From Gluconacetobacter takamatsuzukensis (GTDB taxonomy: Bacteria; Pseudomonadota; Alphaproteobacteria; Acetobacterales; Acetobacteraceae), in NCBI RefSeq assembly GCF_014174275.1, contig NZ_JABEQK010000003.1, positions 186,001 to 250,000 on the forward strand: DNA of 64,000 bases. Direction: 5' to 3'. The first letter of the stretch is position 1, and each line of letters begins with the position of its first letter. Below are positions 8,093-17,800 of this stretch, in pieces. Under the pieces are notes generated by a model that saw only the letters and a list, made by a program, of their open reading frames with translations, ran no database searches and was not told where the DNA came from. Both the position numbers and the translations under genes were made by a program.

Positions 8093-10729
8093 ATGACCTC
8101 CACAAACGATATCCGCGCGACCTTCCTCGACTATTTCGCGGCCAACGGTCACCAGATCGTGCCGTCCTCGTCGCTCGTGCCGCGCAACGACCCGACCCTG
8201 CTGTTCACGAACGCCGGCATGGTCCAGTTCAAGAACGTCTTCACCGGGCAGGAAACCCGCCCCTACTCCCGCGCCACCACGGCGCAGAAGGTGGTCCGGG
8301 CCGGCGGCAAGCATAACGACCTGGACAATGTCGGCTACACCGCCCGCCATCACACCTTCTTCGAGATGATGGGCAATTTCTCCTTCGGCAACTATTTCAA
8401 GCCCGAGGCGATCGAATTCGCCTGGAACCTGATCACGCGCAATTTCGGCCTGCCCGCCGACAAGCTGCTGGTCACCGTCTATGCCGATGACGAGGAAGCG
8501 GCCGCGCTGTGGCGCAAGATCGCGGGCCTGCCGGACCAGCGGATCATCCGCATCGCCACTGCCGACAATTTCTGGCGGATGGGCGATACAGGCCCCTGCG
8601 GCCCGTGCTCGGAAATCTTCTACGACCACGGGCCGGACGTGCCCGGCGGCCCGCCCGGATCGCCGGACGAGGATGGCGACCGGTTCGTCGAGATCTGGAA
8701 CCTCGTGTTCATGCAGTTCTTCGAGGACCCGCCGGGCATCCGCTCGCCGCTGCCGCGCCCGTCGATCGATACCGGGATGGGGCTGGAACGCTTCGCCGCC
8801 ATCATGCAGGGCAAGCGCGACAATTACGACACGGACACGATGCGCGCGCTGATCCTGGCATCGGCCGAGGCGACGGGCCAGGACCCGGACGGCCCGTTCC
8901 GCGCCAGCCACCGCGTGGTGGCCGACCATCTGCGCTCGACCTCGTTCCTGATCGCGGACGGCGTGCTGCCGTCCAAGGACGGGCGCGGCTACGTCCTGCG
9001 CCGCATCATGCGCCGGGCAATGCGCCACCTGCACATGATGGGCACCAAGGAAACGGTGTTCCACCGCCTGGTGCCCGCCCTGGTGCGCCAGATGGGCGCG
9101 GCCTACCCCGAACTGGTCCAGGCCGAAGCCCTGATCCGCGAGACGATGCGCGGGGAAGAGGAACGCTTCAAGGCGATGCTGGAACGCGGCCTGGCGCTGC
9201 TGGCCGACGAAACGGCGAAGCTGGGCGACGGCCAGAAACTGCCCGGCGACGTGGCCTTCAAGCTGTACGACACGTTCGGTTTCCCGCTGGACCTGACGCA
9301 GGACGCGCTGCGCGGCGGCAGTCACGAGGTCGATGTCACGGGCTTCGACGCCGCGATGCAGGTCCAGCGCGAGCGCGCCCGCGCCGCATGGAGCGGCTCG
9401 GGCGACAGCGCGACCGAGACCGTGTGGTTCGAGGCTCGCGACCGCTTCGGTGCCAGCGAATTCCTGGGCTACGCGACCGAACAGGCCGATGCCGAAATCC
9501 AGGCCATCGTCAGCAACGGCCAGTCGGTGACCGACGCCCCGGCCGGGGCGGAAGTCGCCCTGCTGCTGAACCAGACGCCGTTCTATGGCGAAAGCGGCGG
9601 CCAGGTCGGCGATACCGGCCTGATCACGGCCCCCGGCCTGCGCATCGCCGTCACCGATACGCAGAAGCGACTGGGCGACCTGCTGGTGCATTCCGGCACG
9701 GTCATCGAGGGCACGGTCCGCGTCGGCCAGGCGGTGACCGCCACCGTCGATCATGAGCGCCGCAGTGCGATCCGCGCCCACCATTCCGCCACCCACCTGC
9801 TGCACGAGGCCCTGCGCCGGCGCCTGGGCGCGCACGTCACGCAGAAAGGCAGCCTGAACGCGCCCGACCGCCTGCGCTTCGACATCAGCCAGCCCCGCCC
9901 GCTGACGCCCGAGGAAATCGCCGAGGTCGAGGCCGAGGTGAATGCCCGCATCCGCGAGAACAGCGCCGTCACCACCCGCCCGATGTCGCAGGAGGAAGCC
10001 GTGGCGCAGGGCGCGATGGCGCTGTTCGGCGAGAAATACGGCGACGAGGTCCGGGTCGTGTTCATGGGCCCGGCCGAGGAGAACCGCCCGGCCTGGTCGA
10101 TCGAACTGTGCGGCGGCACCCACGTCAACCGCACCGGCGATATCGGCCTGTTCCGCATCACGTCGGAAAGCGGCGTCTCGGCCGGCATCCGCCGCATCGA
10201 GGCCGTGACCGGCAAGGCCGCCGAAATGGCCTCGGTCGCCACCGAGCAGCGGCTGGCCCAGGTCGCGGCCATGCTGCGCGTCTCGGCCGCCGAAGCGCCC
10301 GAGCGGCTGGCGGTGATCCTGGAAGAACGCAAGGTCATGGAGCGCCAGATCTCCGACCTGCAACGCAAGCTGGCCAGCGGCGGCGAAGGCGGCGCGACCA
10401 CCGAGACGATCAACGGCATCGGCTTCATCGCCCGCAATGTGGGCGACCTGCCGGCCCGCGAACTGAAATCGCTGGCCGACTCCCTGCGCCAGCAGGTCGG
10501 CTCCGGCGTGGTGGCCCTGGTCTCCACCGCCGACGGCAAGGGCAGCGTGGTCGTCAGCGTCACCGCCGACCTGACGGAGCGGTTCGACGCGGTCGAACTG
10601 GTGCGCGCGGCCAGCGCGGCCATGGGCGGCAAGGGCGGCGGCGGCCGGCGCGACATGGCGCAGGCCGGCGGCCCCGACGTGGCACAGGCCGATGCGGCGC
10701 TGGACGCGGTGCGCAAGTCCCTGGCCTGA
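8093..10729 (+). CDS. alaS: Alanyl-tRNA synthetase
   Basis: AlaRS charges tRNA-Ala and edits mis-activated Ser and Gly. The 878-residue length is standard. Class II catalytic motifs lie in the first 250 residues ([32 protein letters not shown]). The editing domain shows [13 protein letters not shown] and the zinc motif CGGTHV, and a C-terminal DHHA1/C-Ala domain with [12 protein letters not shown] closes the protein. The ATG at 8093 (MTSTNDIR) matches family starts; the frame is open upstream to 7829, but that part is noncoding and opposes tenA. A long hairpin follows the gene. Confidence 0.98.
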   Translation: MTSTNDIRATFLDYFAANGHQIVPSSSLVPRNDPTLLFTNAGMVQFKNVFTGQETRPYSRATTAQKVVRAGGKHNDLDNVGYTARHHTFFEMMGNFSFGNYFKPEAIEFAWNLITRNFGLPADKLLVTVYADDEEAAALWRKIAGLPDQRIIRIATADNFWRMGDTGPCGPCSEIFYDHGPDVPGGPPGSPDEDGDRFVEIWNLVFMQFFEDPPGIRSPLPRPSIDTGMGLERFAAIMQGKRDNYDTDTMRALILASAEATGQDPDGPFRASHRVVADHLRSTSFLIADGVLPSKDGRGYVLRRIMRRAMRHLHMMGTKETVFHRLVPALVRQMGAAYPELVQAEALIRETMRGEEERFKAMLERGLALLADETAKLGDGQKLPGDVAFKLYDTFGFPLDLTQDALRGGSHEVDVTGFDAAMQVQRERARAAWSGSGDSATETVWFEARDRFGASEFLGYATEQADAEIQAIVSNGQSVTDAPAGAEVALLLNQTPFYGESGGQVGDTGLITAPGLRIAVTDTQKRLGDLLVHSGTVIEGTVRVGQAVTATVDHERRSAIRAHHSATHLLHEALRRRLGAHVTQKGSLNAPDRLRFDISQPRPLTPEEIAEVEAEVNARIRENSAVTTRPMSQEEAVAQGAMALFGEKYGDEVRVVFMGPAEENRPAWSIELCGGTHVNRTGDIGLFRITSESGVSAGIRRIEAVTGKAAEMASVATEQRLAQVAAMLRVSAAEAPERLAVILEERKVMERQISDLQRKLASGGEGGATTETINGIGFIARNVGDLPARELKSLADSLRQQVGSGVVALVSTADGKGSVVVSVTADLTERFDAVELVRAASAAMGGKGGGGRRDMAQAGGPDVAQADAALDAVRKSLA

Positions 10730-10735
10730 CCACCC

Positions 10736-10782
10736 GGCCGGACACATCGCCGCAACCTGAATACACGGCGATGTGTCCGGCC
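10736..10782 (+). terminator. 17-bp perfect hairpin downstream of alaS
   Basis: GGCCGGACACATCGCCG (10736-10752) pairs without mismatch with 10766-10782 across a 13-nt loop. It begins 7 nt after the alaS stop. No T-run follows, so it may act as a Rho-type 3' stem, a transcript stabiliser or a protein site instead of an intrinsic terminator. A related GTGTCC sequence recurs at about 10794. Confidence 0.55.
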
Positions 10783-10990
10783 CCTGACATAGTGTGTCCC
10801 GGGCCCCCAAGGGGGAAACCGGACCTGTGCCGTCCTCGTTTCCGTGCTATCTTCGACAGGCCCGGCGATGTCGGCGCCCTGGCGCCCGCATGCCAAAACG
10901 GCACGTCTCCATCAGGGCGGCCGTTGTTAGGGTGACCGTTCGAACGCCACTGTGGAGTCCCAGGAGGACTTCAGGACATAGGGACCTTCG

Positions 10991-11689
10991 ATGGCCGATA
11001 CCGACGCCAAGAAAACACTGATCTCGCTCCTGCATGGGGTGGAGAAGTTCAACGACGAAGTCTTTCCGCAGAACCGCGAACTGTTCGCGGAACTGGCCGG
11101 TCAGCAATCGCCGGATACGCTGTTCATCGCCTGCGCCGACAGCCGCGTGAATCCCAGCATGATCACGCAGACCCAGCCGGGCGACCTGTTCGTGCTGCGC
11201 AATATCGGCAATATCGTCCCTGCCTATGGCGAAATGCTGGGCGGCGTGTCGTCTGCGATCGAATATGCGGTCCTGGCGCTGGGCGTGTCGCACATCATCG
11301 TCTGCGGCCATTCGGATTGCGGGGCGATGAAGGCCCTGCTCGACCCCGATCCGTCGAAACTGGCCCACATGCCCACCGTCGCATCCTGGCTGCGCAATGC
11401 CGAGGCAGCCCGCGCGGTCGCGGGCGCCTTGCAGGCCACCGACGCCGGCCCGCAATCCGTGCGCAGCCTGGCGGAACAGAACGTTCTGCTCCAGATCGCG
11501 CATCTGCGCACCCATCCGGCAGTGGCCGCCGCCCTGGCGCGCAACACGCTGATCCTGCAAGGCTGGTTCTACGACATCGCCAGCGGCGAGGTCGTGATCC
11601 TCGACGAGACCACGCGGTCCAGCATCCATGTCGACCAGGCCATCGCCCGCCTGACCCGCGAGGTGGACGAGAAGACTGAGCAGGTCTGA
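10991..11689 (+). CDS. Beta-class carbonic anhydrase
   Basis: This is a zinc enzyme interconverting CO2 and bicarbonate, supplying bicarbonate for carboxylases and buffering in an acid-producing cell. The 232-residue protein has the complete beta-class zinc set: Cys48 and Asp50 in CADSR, His107 and Cys110 in HSDCG, with Arg52 forming the Asp-Arg dyad. Length and motifs fit the CynT/Can group. The reading frame is closed by a stop at 10979, so the ATG at 10991 (AGGGACC ribosome site) is the only sensible start. The next gene overlaps or abuts its 3' end, suggesting a two-gene unit. Confidence 0.94.
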   Translation: MADTDAKKTLISLLHGVEKFNDEVFPQNRELFAELAGQQSPDTLFIACADSRVNPSMITQTQPGDLFVLRNIGNIVPAYGEMLGGVSSAIEYAVLALGVSHIIVCGHSDCGAMKALLDPDPSKLAHMPTVASWLRNAEAARAVAGALQATDAGPQSVRSLAEQNVLLQIAHLRTHPAVAAALARNTLILQGWFYDIASGEVVILDETTRSSIHVDQAIARLTREVDEKTEQV

Positions 11690-11735
11690 TCCACGGTCGG
11701 CGGCCATCCGCCTCCTGGCCTGCGCCGGGTGGCTG

Positions 11736-12578
11736 GTGGCCGTGCTGGCCACCCCGGCCCCCCACGGGGCCACGGCACGCACCATCAAGGTCTCGACCTG
11801 GAACCTGGACTGGCTGACGGCGCGGGCCGCCGGCGACCCCGCCCTGCCGCCCGGCCTTCACCTTCGCAGCGAGGACGGTCTGCACCAGCTGGCAACCTAT
11901 GCCACGCGGCTGGGCGCCGACATCGTGGGGTTTCAGGAAGTCGATTCCCCGGCCCTGGCCGCCCGCCTGTTCCCGCCCGCCCGCTACCAGATCGTCATGA
12001 GCGACGACCATGTGGTGCAGCGCGTCGGGCTCGCGGTGGCGACGGGGCTGACCGTCACCCGCCATCCGGACCTGTCGGAGCTCGACGTCTACGCGCCCGA
12101 TGCCCCCCATCAGCTGCGCGTGGGGCTGGATGTCACGATCGATGACGGCACCGCCAGCCTGCGCATCCTGATCGTGCACCTCAAGGCCGGCTGCCGCAAC
12201 GCGGCCCTGGCCGACCGGCGGCCGGCCTGCCGGACGCTGGCCCGGCAACTGACGGTACTGGACGACTGGATTGCCCAGCGGCAGGACGAAGGCGTAGCCT
12301 TCCTGGTCATGGGGGATTTCAACCGCAACCTGACCCCGGCCGACCCGTTCTTCCGGCAACTGGAAACCGACGGCCCGCTGACGCTGACAACGGCGGGGCG
12401 AGCCAGCCCGTGCTGGGGCGGCACCTATTTCATCGACCATATCCTGCTGGGCAACCAGGCCCGCACATGGCTCCGCCCCGACAGCCTGCGGGTCCTGACC
12501 TATGACACGCAGGACCCGGCCCTGGCGCCGGACCTGTCCGACCATTGCCCGGTCTCGGTCGGGCTGGAGATACCCTGA
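11736..12578 (+). CDS. Exported endonuclease/exonuclease/phosphatase-family protein
   Basis: The product has an EEP fold (DNase I-like metal-dependent hydrolase): KVSTWNLDW near the start, the metal-ligand Glu in IVGFQEVD, VMGDFNRN, and the C-terminal catalytic SDHCPV. The first canonical start is GTG 11736, but in-frame codons back to about 11676 encode a convincing signal peptide (Ala/Leu-rich core ending AHGATA-like). The real start may therefore be the CTG at 11676 inside the carbonic anhydrase gene, preceded by GAGG. The next stop upstream (11652) limits the choice. Substrate is unknown; nucleic acid or phosphoester hydrolysis in the periplasm is the likely role. Confidence 0.85.
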   Translation: MAVLATPAPHGATARTIKVSTWNLDWLTARAAGDPALPPGLHLRSEDGLHQLATYATRLGADIVGFQEVDSPALAARLFPPARYQIVMSDDHVVQRVGLAVATGLTVTRHPDLSELDVYAPDAPHQLRVGLDVTIDDGTASLRILIVHLKAGCRNAALADRRPACRTLARQLTVLDDWIAQRQDEGVAFLVMGDFNRNLTPADPFFRQLETDGPLTLTTAGRASPCWGGTYFIDHILLGNQARTWLRPDSLRVLTYDTQDPALAPDLSDHCPVSVGLEIP

Positions 12579-12590
12579 AAGGGTTTGCGC

Positions 12591-13550
12591 ATGGACTATC
12601 GTCACCTCGGCCGCTCCGGTCTCCGCGTCTCGGCCGTCGGACTGGGATGCAACAATCTGGGCGGCCGCATCGGCCTGGAGGAATCCCGGGCCGTCGTCCA
12701 TCAGGCGCTGGACAGCGGCATCACCCTGTTCGACATCGCGGACGTGTATGGACGGCGCGAGGCCCATTACGGCGCGTCGGAGGAAACGCTCGGCGCAATC
12801 CTCGGGCCACGCCGCAACGAGATCGTGCTGGCCACCAAGTTCGGCATGCCCATGGACGCCGAAGGCCGCCTCCAGGGCGCCTCGCGCCGCTATATCCGCC
12901 AGGCCGTCGAAGCCAGCCTGTCCCGCCTGCGCACGGACCGGATCGACCTGTACCAGGTCCATGTGCCCGACCCGGCCACCCCGATCGAGGAGACGCTGCG
13001 CACGCTGGACGACCTGACGCGAGAGGGGAAGATCCTCTACGCCGGCTGTTCCAATTTCCCGGCCTGGCAGGTCGCCGAGGCCTGCCATGTCGCCCGCGGC
13101 TCGGGCTATGCCGGCTTCATCTCGTGCCAGGACGAGCTGTCGCTGCTGGCGCGGGACGCATTGCGCGACCTGGTGCCCGCGATCCGTCATTACGGGCTGG
13201 GGCTGCTGCCCTATTTCCCGCTGGCCAGCGGCATCCTGACCGGGAAATACCATCGCGACACACCCCCGCCCCCCGGCAGCCGGCTGAGTGCATGGATCCA
13301 TCTGGCCGACCGCTACCTGACCGACGCCAACTGGACCCTTCTCGACCGGCTGGACGGCGTGGCGCGCACCCATGGACGCAGCCTGACCGAACTGGCCTTC
13401 GGCTGGCTGCTGTCGCACGACTGCGTGGGGTCGGTCATTGCCGGCGCCACCCGCCCGGCCCAGATCGAAGCCAATGTCGCCGCCGCCGCGCGCCCGCTCA
13501 CCGTAGAGGAACGCGACGCGATCACGGCCGCACTCTCCGGTCAGGCGTGA
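12591..13550 (+). CDS. Aldo/keto reductase
   Basis: This is an NADPH-dependent reductase of the AKR superfamily with a TIM-barrel of about 320 residues. The N-terminus (YRHLGRSGLRVSAVGLGCNNLGG) and the FDIADVYG segment carrying the catalytic Asp and Tyr are present, with LATKFGMP holding the Lys and YQVHVPD the His. The cofactor-loop region (VIAGATRPAQIEAN) lies near the C-terminus. The ATG at 12591 has an AAAGGG site; TTG 12585 is a less likely alternative. It starts 12 bp after the EEP gene and may share its transcript. The physiological carbonyl substrate cannot be told from sequence. Confidence 0.93.
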   Translation: MDYRHLGRSGLRVSAVGLGCNNLGGRIGLEESRAVVHQALDSGITLFDIADVYGRREAHYGASEETLGAILGPRRNEIVLATKFGMPMDAEGRLQGASRRYIRQAVEASLSRLRTDRIDLYQVHVPDPATPIEETLRTLDDLTREGKILYAGCSNFPAWQVAEACHVARGSGYAGFISCQDELSLLARDALRDLVPAIRHYGLGLLPYFPLASGILTGKYHRDTPPPPGSRLSAWIHLADRYLTDANWTLLDRLDGVARTHGRSLTELAFGWLLSHDCVGSVIAGATRPAQIEANVAAAARPLTVEERDAITAALSGQA

Positions 13551-13601
13551 TCATCCACCTGCACACCGCCCCGGGGAAAACGGCATAAGTCCGGAGGCCG
13601 A

Positions 13602-13739
13602 TCAGGCGGGCCAGACACCCGAGAAGAAAGCCGCCCGCCACCCGATCAGAATCATGCTCAGGACGAACAGAATCGCGCCCATGAGCTGAAACACGTCACG
13701 CAACGGCGCCTGGGGGGCATGATCCTCGGTTTCGGGCAT
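13602..13739 (-). CDS. Small (45-residue) single-span membrane protein
   Basis: The frame begins with ATG at 13739, preceded by a strong GGAG ribosome site with 6-nt spacing, and ends at TGA 13602. The product has an acidic start (MPETEDHAPQ), then one hydrophobic helix (about residues 19-33, with Ile/Leu/Val/Met), and a short aromatic tail ending GVWPA. It is predicted to insert once in the inner membrane. I do not recognise a named family. The ribosome site, topology and sense codon usage make it a likely gene. It lies between the convergent aldo/keto reductase and the structured repeat. Confidence 0.65.
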   Translation of the reverse strand: MPETEDHAPQAPLRDVFQLMGAILFVLSMILIGWRAAFFSGVWPA

Positions 13740-14041
13740 GAATGGCTCCGTTCCTGCGTTGTTACTATTCTTAACCTTTGCCGCGACCGCAGGAAAAGGG
13801 CCTGCACGGCACGGGTCTTACTTTGTGACAGGAACGTGTTCGCCCAACGCGAAAACCGCCCCCGTTCAACGACCATCTGAAAAGCGCGAATGAACCGGGC
13901 AAGGCAGAGGCGGCCCTGGCAGGCGGTCTGCCGAGCGAGAGTGCCGCGAAGCGGCACGCCCATCGCGTGTTGCCGAGCATCGAAGTGGAGCGCAGGAAAC
14001 ACGCGTCGGATCGCCGGCAGACCGCCTGCCGGGGCCGCCTC
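13740..14041 (-). other. 302-bp intergenic region carrying promoter and structured repeat
   Basis: The part from about 13740 to 13860 is comparatively AT-rich and probably carries the leftward promoter for the 45-residue membrane peptide. From 13906 on it is occupied by a long inverted-repeat element described separately. No credible protein-coding frame was found on either strand. Confidence 0.5.
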
Positions 14042-14042
14042 T
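13906..14042. repeat. 137-nt multi-stem inverted-repeat element (three-way junction)
   Basis: The left arm 13906-13933 and right arm 14015-14042 are reverse complements over 28 bp with one exception (T13917 opposite G14031, a wobble in plus-strand RNA). Past a one-base bulge the stem continues for four pairs (13935-13938 / 14011-14014). Inside are two further hairpins: 13941-13947 / 13951-13957 (GTGCCGC-GAA-GCGGCAC) and 13964-13971 / 13998-14005 (CGCGTGTT / AACACGCG). The right arm touches the stop codon of the SDR gene. It could be a miniature inverted-repeat element, a structured RNA or an elaborate terminator. Confidence 0.75.
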
Positions 14043-14836
14043 CAGCCGGGGTGGCGCAGGAGGCCGCCTTCCACCCGCAACGTCGCCCCGGTGGTGGCCG
14101 AGGCCTGGGGCGAGCAGACATAGGCGACCATGCTGGCGATCTCCTCGGGCTCCGCCAGACGGCGGATCAGCGAGGCCGGGCGGTGCTGCGGCACGAATTC
14201 GGCCATGATCTCCTCGATCGGCCGGCCGGTCTCCTGCGCCGCCTTGGCGAACATCTCCATCACGCCCTCGGTCCGGGTCGGCCCCGGCAATACCGAATTG
14301 ACCGTCACGCCGGTTCCGGGGACGCCTTCGGCAATCCCCCGGGCGATCGCCACCTGCGCGGCCTTGGAAAACCCATAGGCAACCATGTCCGCCGGAATGT
14401 TCAGCGCCGATTCGCTGGATACGAACACCACACGCCCCCATCCCCGATCGACCATGCCCGGCAGATAATGGCGGGTCAGCCGCACGCCGCTGAGCACATT
14501 GACGTCGAAGAAACGCTGCCAGTCCTCGTCGGGCGTCTCCAGGAACGGCTTCTGCTCGAAAATGCCCAGATTGTTGACCAGGATATCCGCCTGCGGAACG
14601 AGGCGGATAAACCCGTCGATCCCCTCCTTCGTACCCAGGTCGCCCGGCACGCCGCGCAGCCGCGCCGTGGGCATGCGGGTGCGGATATAGGCCATGGCCT
14701 CGTCCACCCGGGCCTGGCTGCGACCGTTGACGATCACATCCGCCCCGGTTTCGGCCAGGGCCAGCGCCACGGCCAGCCCGATCCCGGCGGTCGAGCCGCT
14801 GACGATCGCCGTTTTTCCTGCAAGATCGATTTTCAT
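14042..14836 (-). CDS. SDR-family oxidoreductase
   Basis: This is a classical short-chain dehydrogenase/reductase of 264 residues. It has the nucleotide-binding SGSTAGIG at 13-20, NNLG at 88-91, catalytic Ser140/141 region (VSSES), and Tyr154/Lys158 in AYGFSK. Asn38 and Arg39 after the second strand (VIVNGRS) suggest NADP(H) preference. The start at ATG 14836 has a near-perfect AGGAGG site with 7-nt spacing. It follows mfd by 47 bp on the same strand and may be the last gene of an sdhE-mfd-SDR unit. The substrate is not predictable. Confidence 0.93.
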   Translation of the reverse strand: MKIDLAGKTAIVSGSTAGIGLAVALALAETGADVIVNGRSQARVDEAMAYIRTRMPTARLRGVPGDLGTKEGIDGFIRLVPQADILVNNLGIFEQKPFLETPDEDWQRFFDVNVLSGVRLTRHYLPGMVDRGWGRVVFVSSESALNIPADMVAYGFSKAAQVAIARGIAEGVPGTGVTVNSVLPGPTRTEGVMEMFAKAAQETGRPIEEIMAEFVPQHRPASLIRRLAEPEEIASMVAYVCSPQASATTGATLRVEGGLLRHPG

Positions 14837-14883
14837 TCCGCTTCCTCCTTCCGCGTGTCCGTCACCACCCGCGGGGTGTGTCG

Positions 14884-17800
14884 TCAGGCCGCCTTCTCCT
14901 GCTCCGCCAGGCGACCCAGCGCCTGGACCGTGTCCTTTGCCAGGCGAATGCGCTGTGCGTTGGTCATCTCCCGCACCAGCGCCAGCTTGTGGTCGGGGCG
15001 CAGCCGCACATTGCCCTCTTTCTGCTTCGCCATCCATGCTACCAGCCCGGCCGGGTTGGCGAAATGATTGCCCCGGAACTGGATCACCATCCCCTTGGGC
15101 CCGGCCTCCAGCCGCTCGACCCCCGCCTCGCGGCACAGGCGCTTGATCGCGACGACATCCAGCAGGTTACGCACCGGATCGGGCAGCGTGCCGAACCGGT
15201 CGACCAGTTCGGCCTCCATCGCCTCGATCTCGGCATCGTTCGCCAGCCCGGCGATGCGGCGATACAGCCCCAGCCGCACCGGCAGGTCCGGCACATAGGC
15301 TTCAGGAATCAGCACCGGCAGGCCCAGGATGATGTTCGGCGTCCAGTCCCGGTCCTCGGCCTTGCGCCGCCCCTTCTCGGCACGCAGTTCCGCCACCGCG
15401 TCCTCCAGCATCTGCTGGTAGAGCTCGATCCCGACCTCGCGGATATGGCCCGACTGCTCGTCGCCCAGCAGATTGCCCGCGCCGCGCAGGTCCAGATCGT
15501 GCGAGGCCAGGGTAAAGCCCGCGCCCAGCGTGTCCAGCGTCTGCATGACTTCCAGCCGCTTCTCGGCGGCGGCCGAGAGCACATGGGTCTGCGGCCAGGT
15601 CAGATAGGCATAGCCGCGCTGCTTGCCGCGCCCGACGCGTCCGCGCAGCTGGTAGAGCTGCCCAAGGCCGAACATGTCGGCCCGATGGATGATCAGCGTG
15701 TTCACCGCCGGCATGTCCAGCCCGCTTTCCACGATATTGGTGGAGAGCAGGATGTCGTATTTGCCATCGCTGAATTCGGTCATCACCCGTTCCAGCTCGG
15801 TCGGGGTCAGGCGTCCATGGGCCTGCACCAGTCGCGCATCGGGCACGATTTCCTGCAAACGCGCCCCCATGCGGTCCAGATCCTCGATCCGCGGCACCAC
15901 GCAGAAGATCTGCCCGCCCCGGAACCGCTCGCGCTGGATCGCCTCGCGGATCACCACGCTGTCGAAGGGCATGATGAAGGTGCGCACCGCCAGCCGGTCG
16001 GTCGGCGGGGTGGCGATCAGGCTCATCTCCCGCACGCCGGTCAGCGCCAGTTGCAGGGTGCGCGGCAGCGGGGTGGCCGACAGGGTCAGGACATGCACGT
16101 CCTCGCGCAACGCCTTCAGCTTCTCCTTGTGGGCGACGCCGAAATGCTGCTCCTCGTCGATGATCAGCAGCCCCAGATCGGCGAACTGCACCCCCTTGGC
16201 CAGCAGGGCGTGGGTGCCGATGATGATGTTGATCGTGCCGTCGGCTAGTCCCTTGCGTACCGCAGCCGCGTCCTTGGCCGTCACCATGCGCGACAATTGC
16301 GCCACCGTGACCGGCAGCCCCGCAAACCGGGCCGAGAAGGTGCGGAAATGCTGCCGCGCCAGCAGCGTGGTCGGCACCACCACCGCGACCTGCGCGCCCG
16401 ACATCGCGGCCACGAACGCCGCGCGCAGCGCGACCTCGGTCTTGCCGAACCCGACATCGCCGCAGACCAGGCGATCCATCGGCCGGCCGGAGCCCATATC
16501 CTCCAGCACGTCGACGATGGCGCGGGATTGGTCCTCGGTCTCGGCGAAGGGGAAGCGGCTGCAGAATTCGTCCCACAGCCCTTCCGCCGGGGTCAGGCTG
16601 GGCGCCTCGCGCAGGGCGCGCATCGCGGCGGTGCGGATCAGCTCGCCCGCCATGTCGCGGATGCGCTGCTTCATCCGCGACTTGCGGTTCTGCCACGACG
16701 CTCCGCCCAGCTTGTCCAGCGCCACCCCGGCCTGGTCGGACCCGAAGCGGCTGAGCAGCTCGATATTCTCGACCGGCAGGAACAGCTTCTCGCTGCCGTC
16801 ATAGACCAGGCGCAGGCAGTCATGCGGCGCGCTGCCGACGGCAACCGTCTCCAGCCCGTCATACCGGCCGATGCCGTAATCCTGATGCACCACCAGGTCG
16901 CCCTCGGCGATCTCCGATGCCTCGGCAATGAACTGGTCGGCCCGCTTGCGGCGGCGCGGCGGGCGTGAAATCCGCTCGCCCAGCAGATCCTGCTCGGACA
17001 CGAATGCCAGATTGTCGGCGATGAAACCGCGCTCCAGCCCCAGCGTCAGCAGCCCCACGGTACCGGCCGGCAGCTCATGCGCCTGCGCCCAGGTCTCGAA
17101 GGTTTCGACCCGCATGCCATGTTCGCGCAGCAAGGAGGCGATCCGCTCGCGCGAGCCACGGGTCCAGGCCGACAGATAGACCCGGCGCCCCGTCTCGGCC
17201 CATTGCCGGACCTGCGCGTCGAGCATGGCAAAGACGTTCTCGCGCGATCCGTCCACCACCGAGCGCGCGAACAGGATGCCCGGCCGCCCGAGCGCATCGA
17301 TGCCCTCGGCCCCATCGGGGCGCGAGAACGGGTTGAACACCACCACCGGATGGCCGGACAGCATGCCGTCCCATCCCTTGCGGTCCAGATACATCAGGTG
17401 CGGCGGCAGCGGACGGTACGGAACCTCGCCCTCACGCACCGGCTGGCGCCGCGCCTCGAAATGGTCGGCGATCATTTCCAGCCGCGCCGACAGGACCTCG
17501 TCCGCCTGATGGGCCATGACGATGGCGACGGAAGGCAGGTAATCGACCAGCGTTTCCAGATGTTCGTAGAACAGCGGCAGCCAGTGCTCCAGCCCCGCAT
17601 GACGCCGCCCGTCGGAGACATGCTGGTAGAGCGGATCGGCAGCGGCGGCCGGCCCGAACAGATCGCGCCACCCCGTGCGAAACCGCGAGATACTGGCCTG
17701 ATCGAGGCTGAAATCGGCCACCGGACGCATCACGAACCGGTCCAGCCGCTCGGATGACCGCTGGGTGGCGGGGTCGAAGCGACGGATATTCTCGACCTCG

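Noticed and set aside
8033-10810. A 925-codon open frame antisense to alaS
   Set aside because: Its composition (His, Gln, Asp, Ala-rich without domains) is the usual shadow of a GC-rich gene on the other strand.
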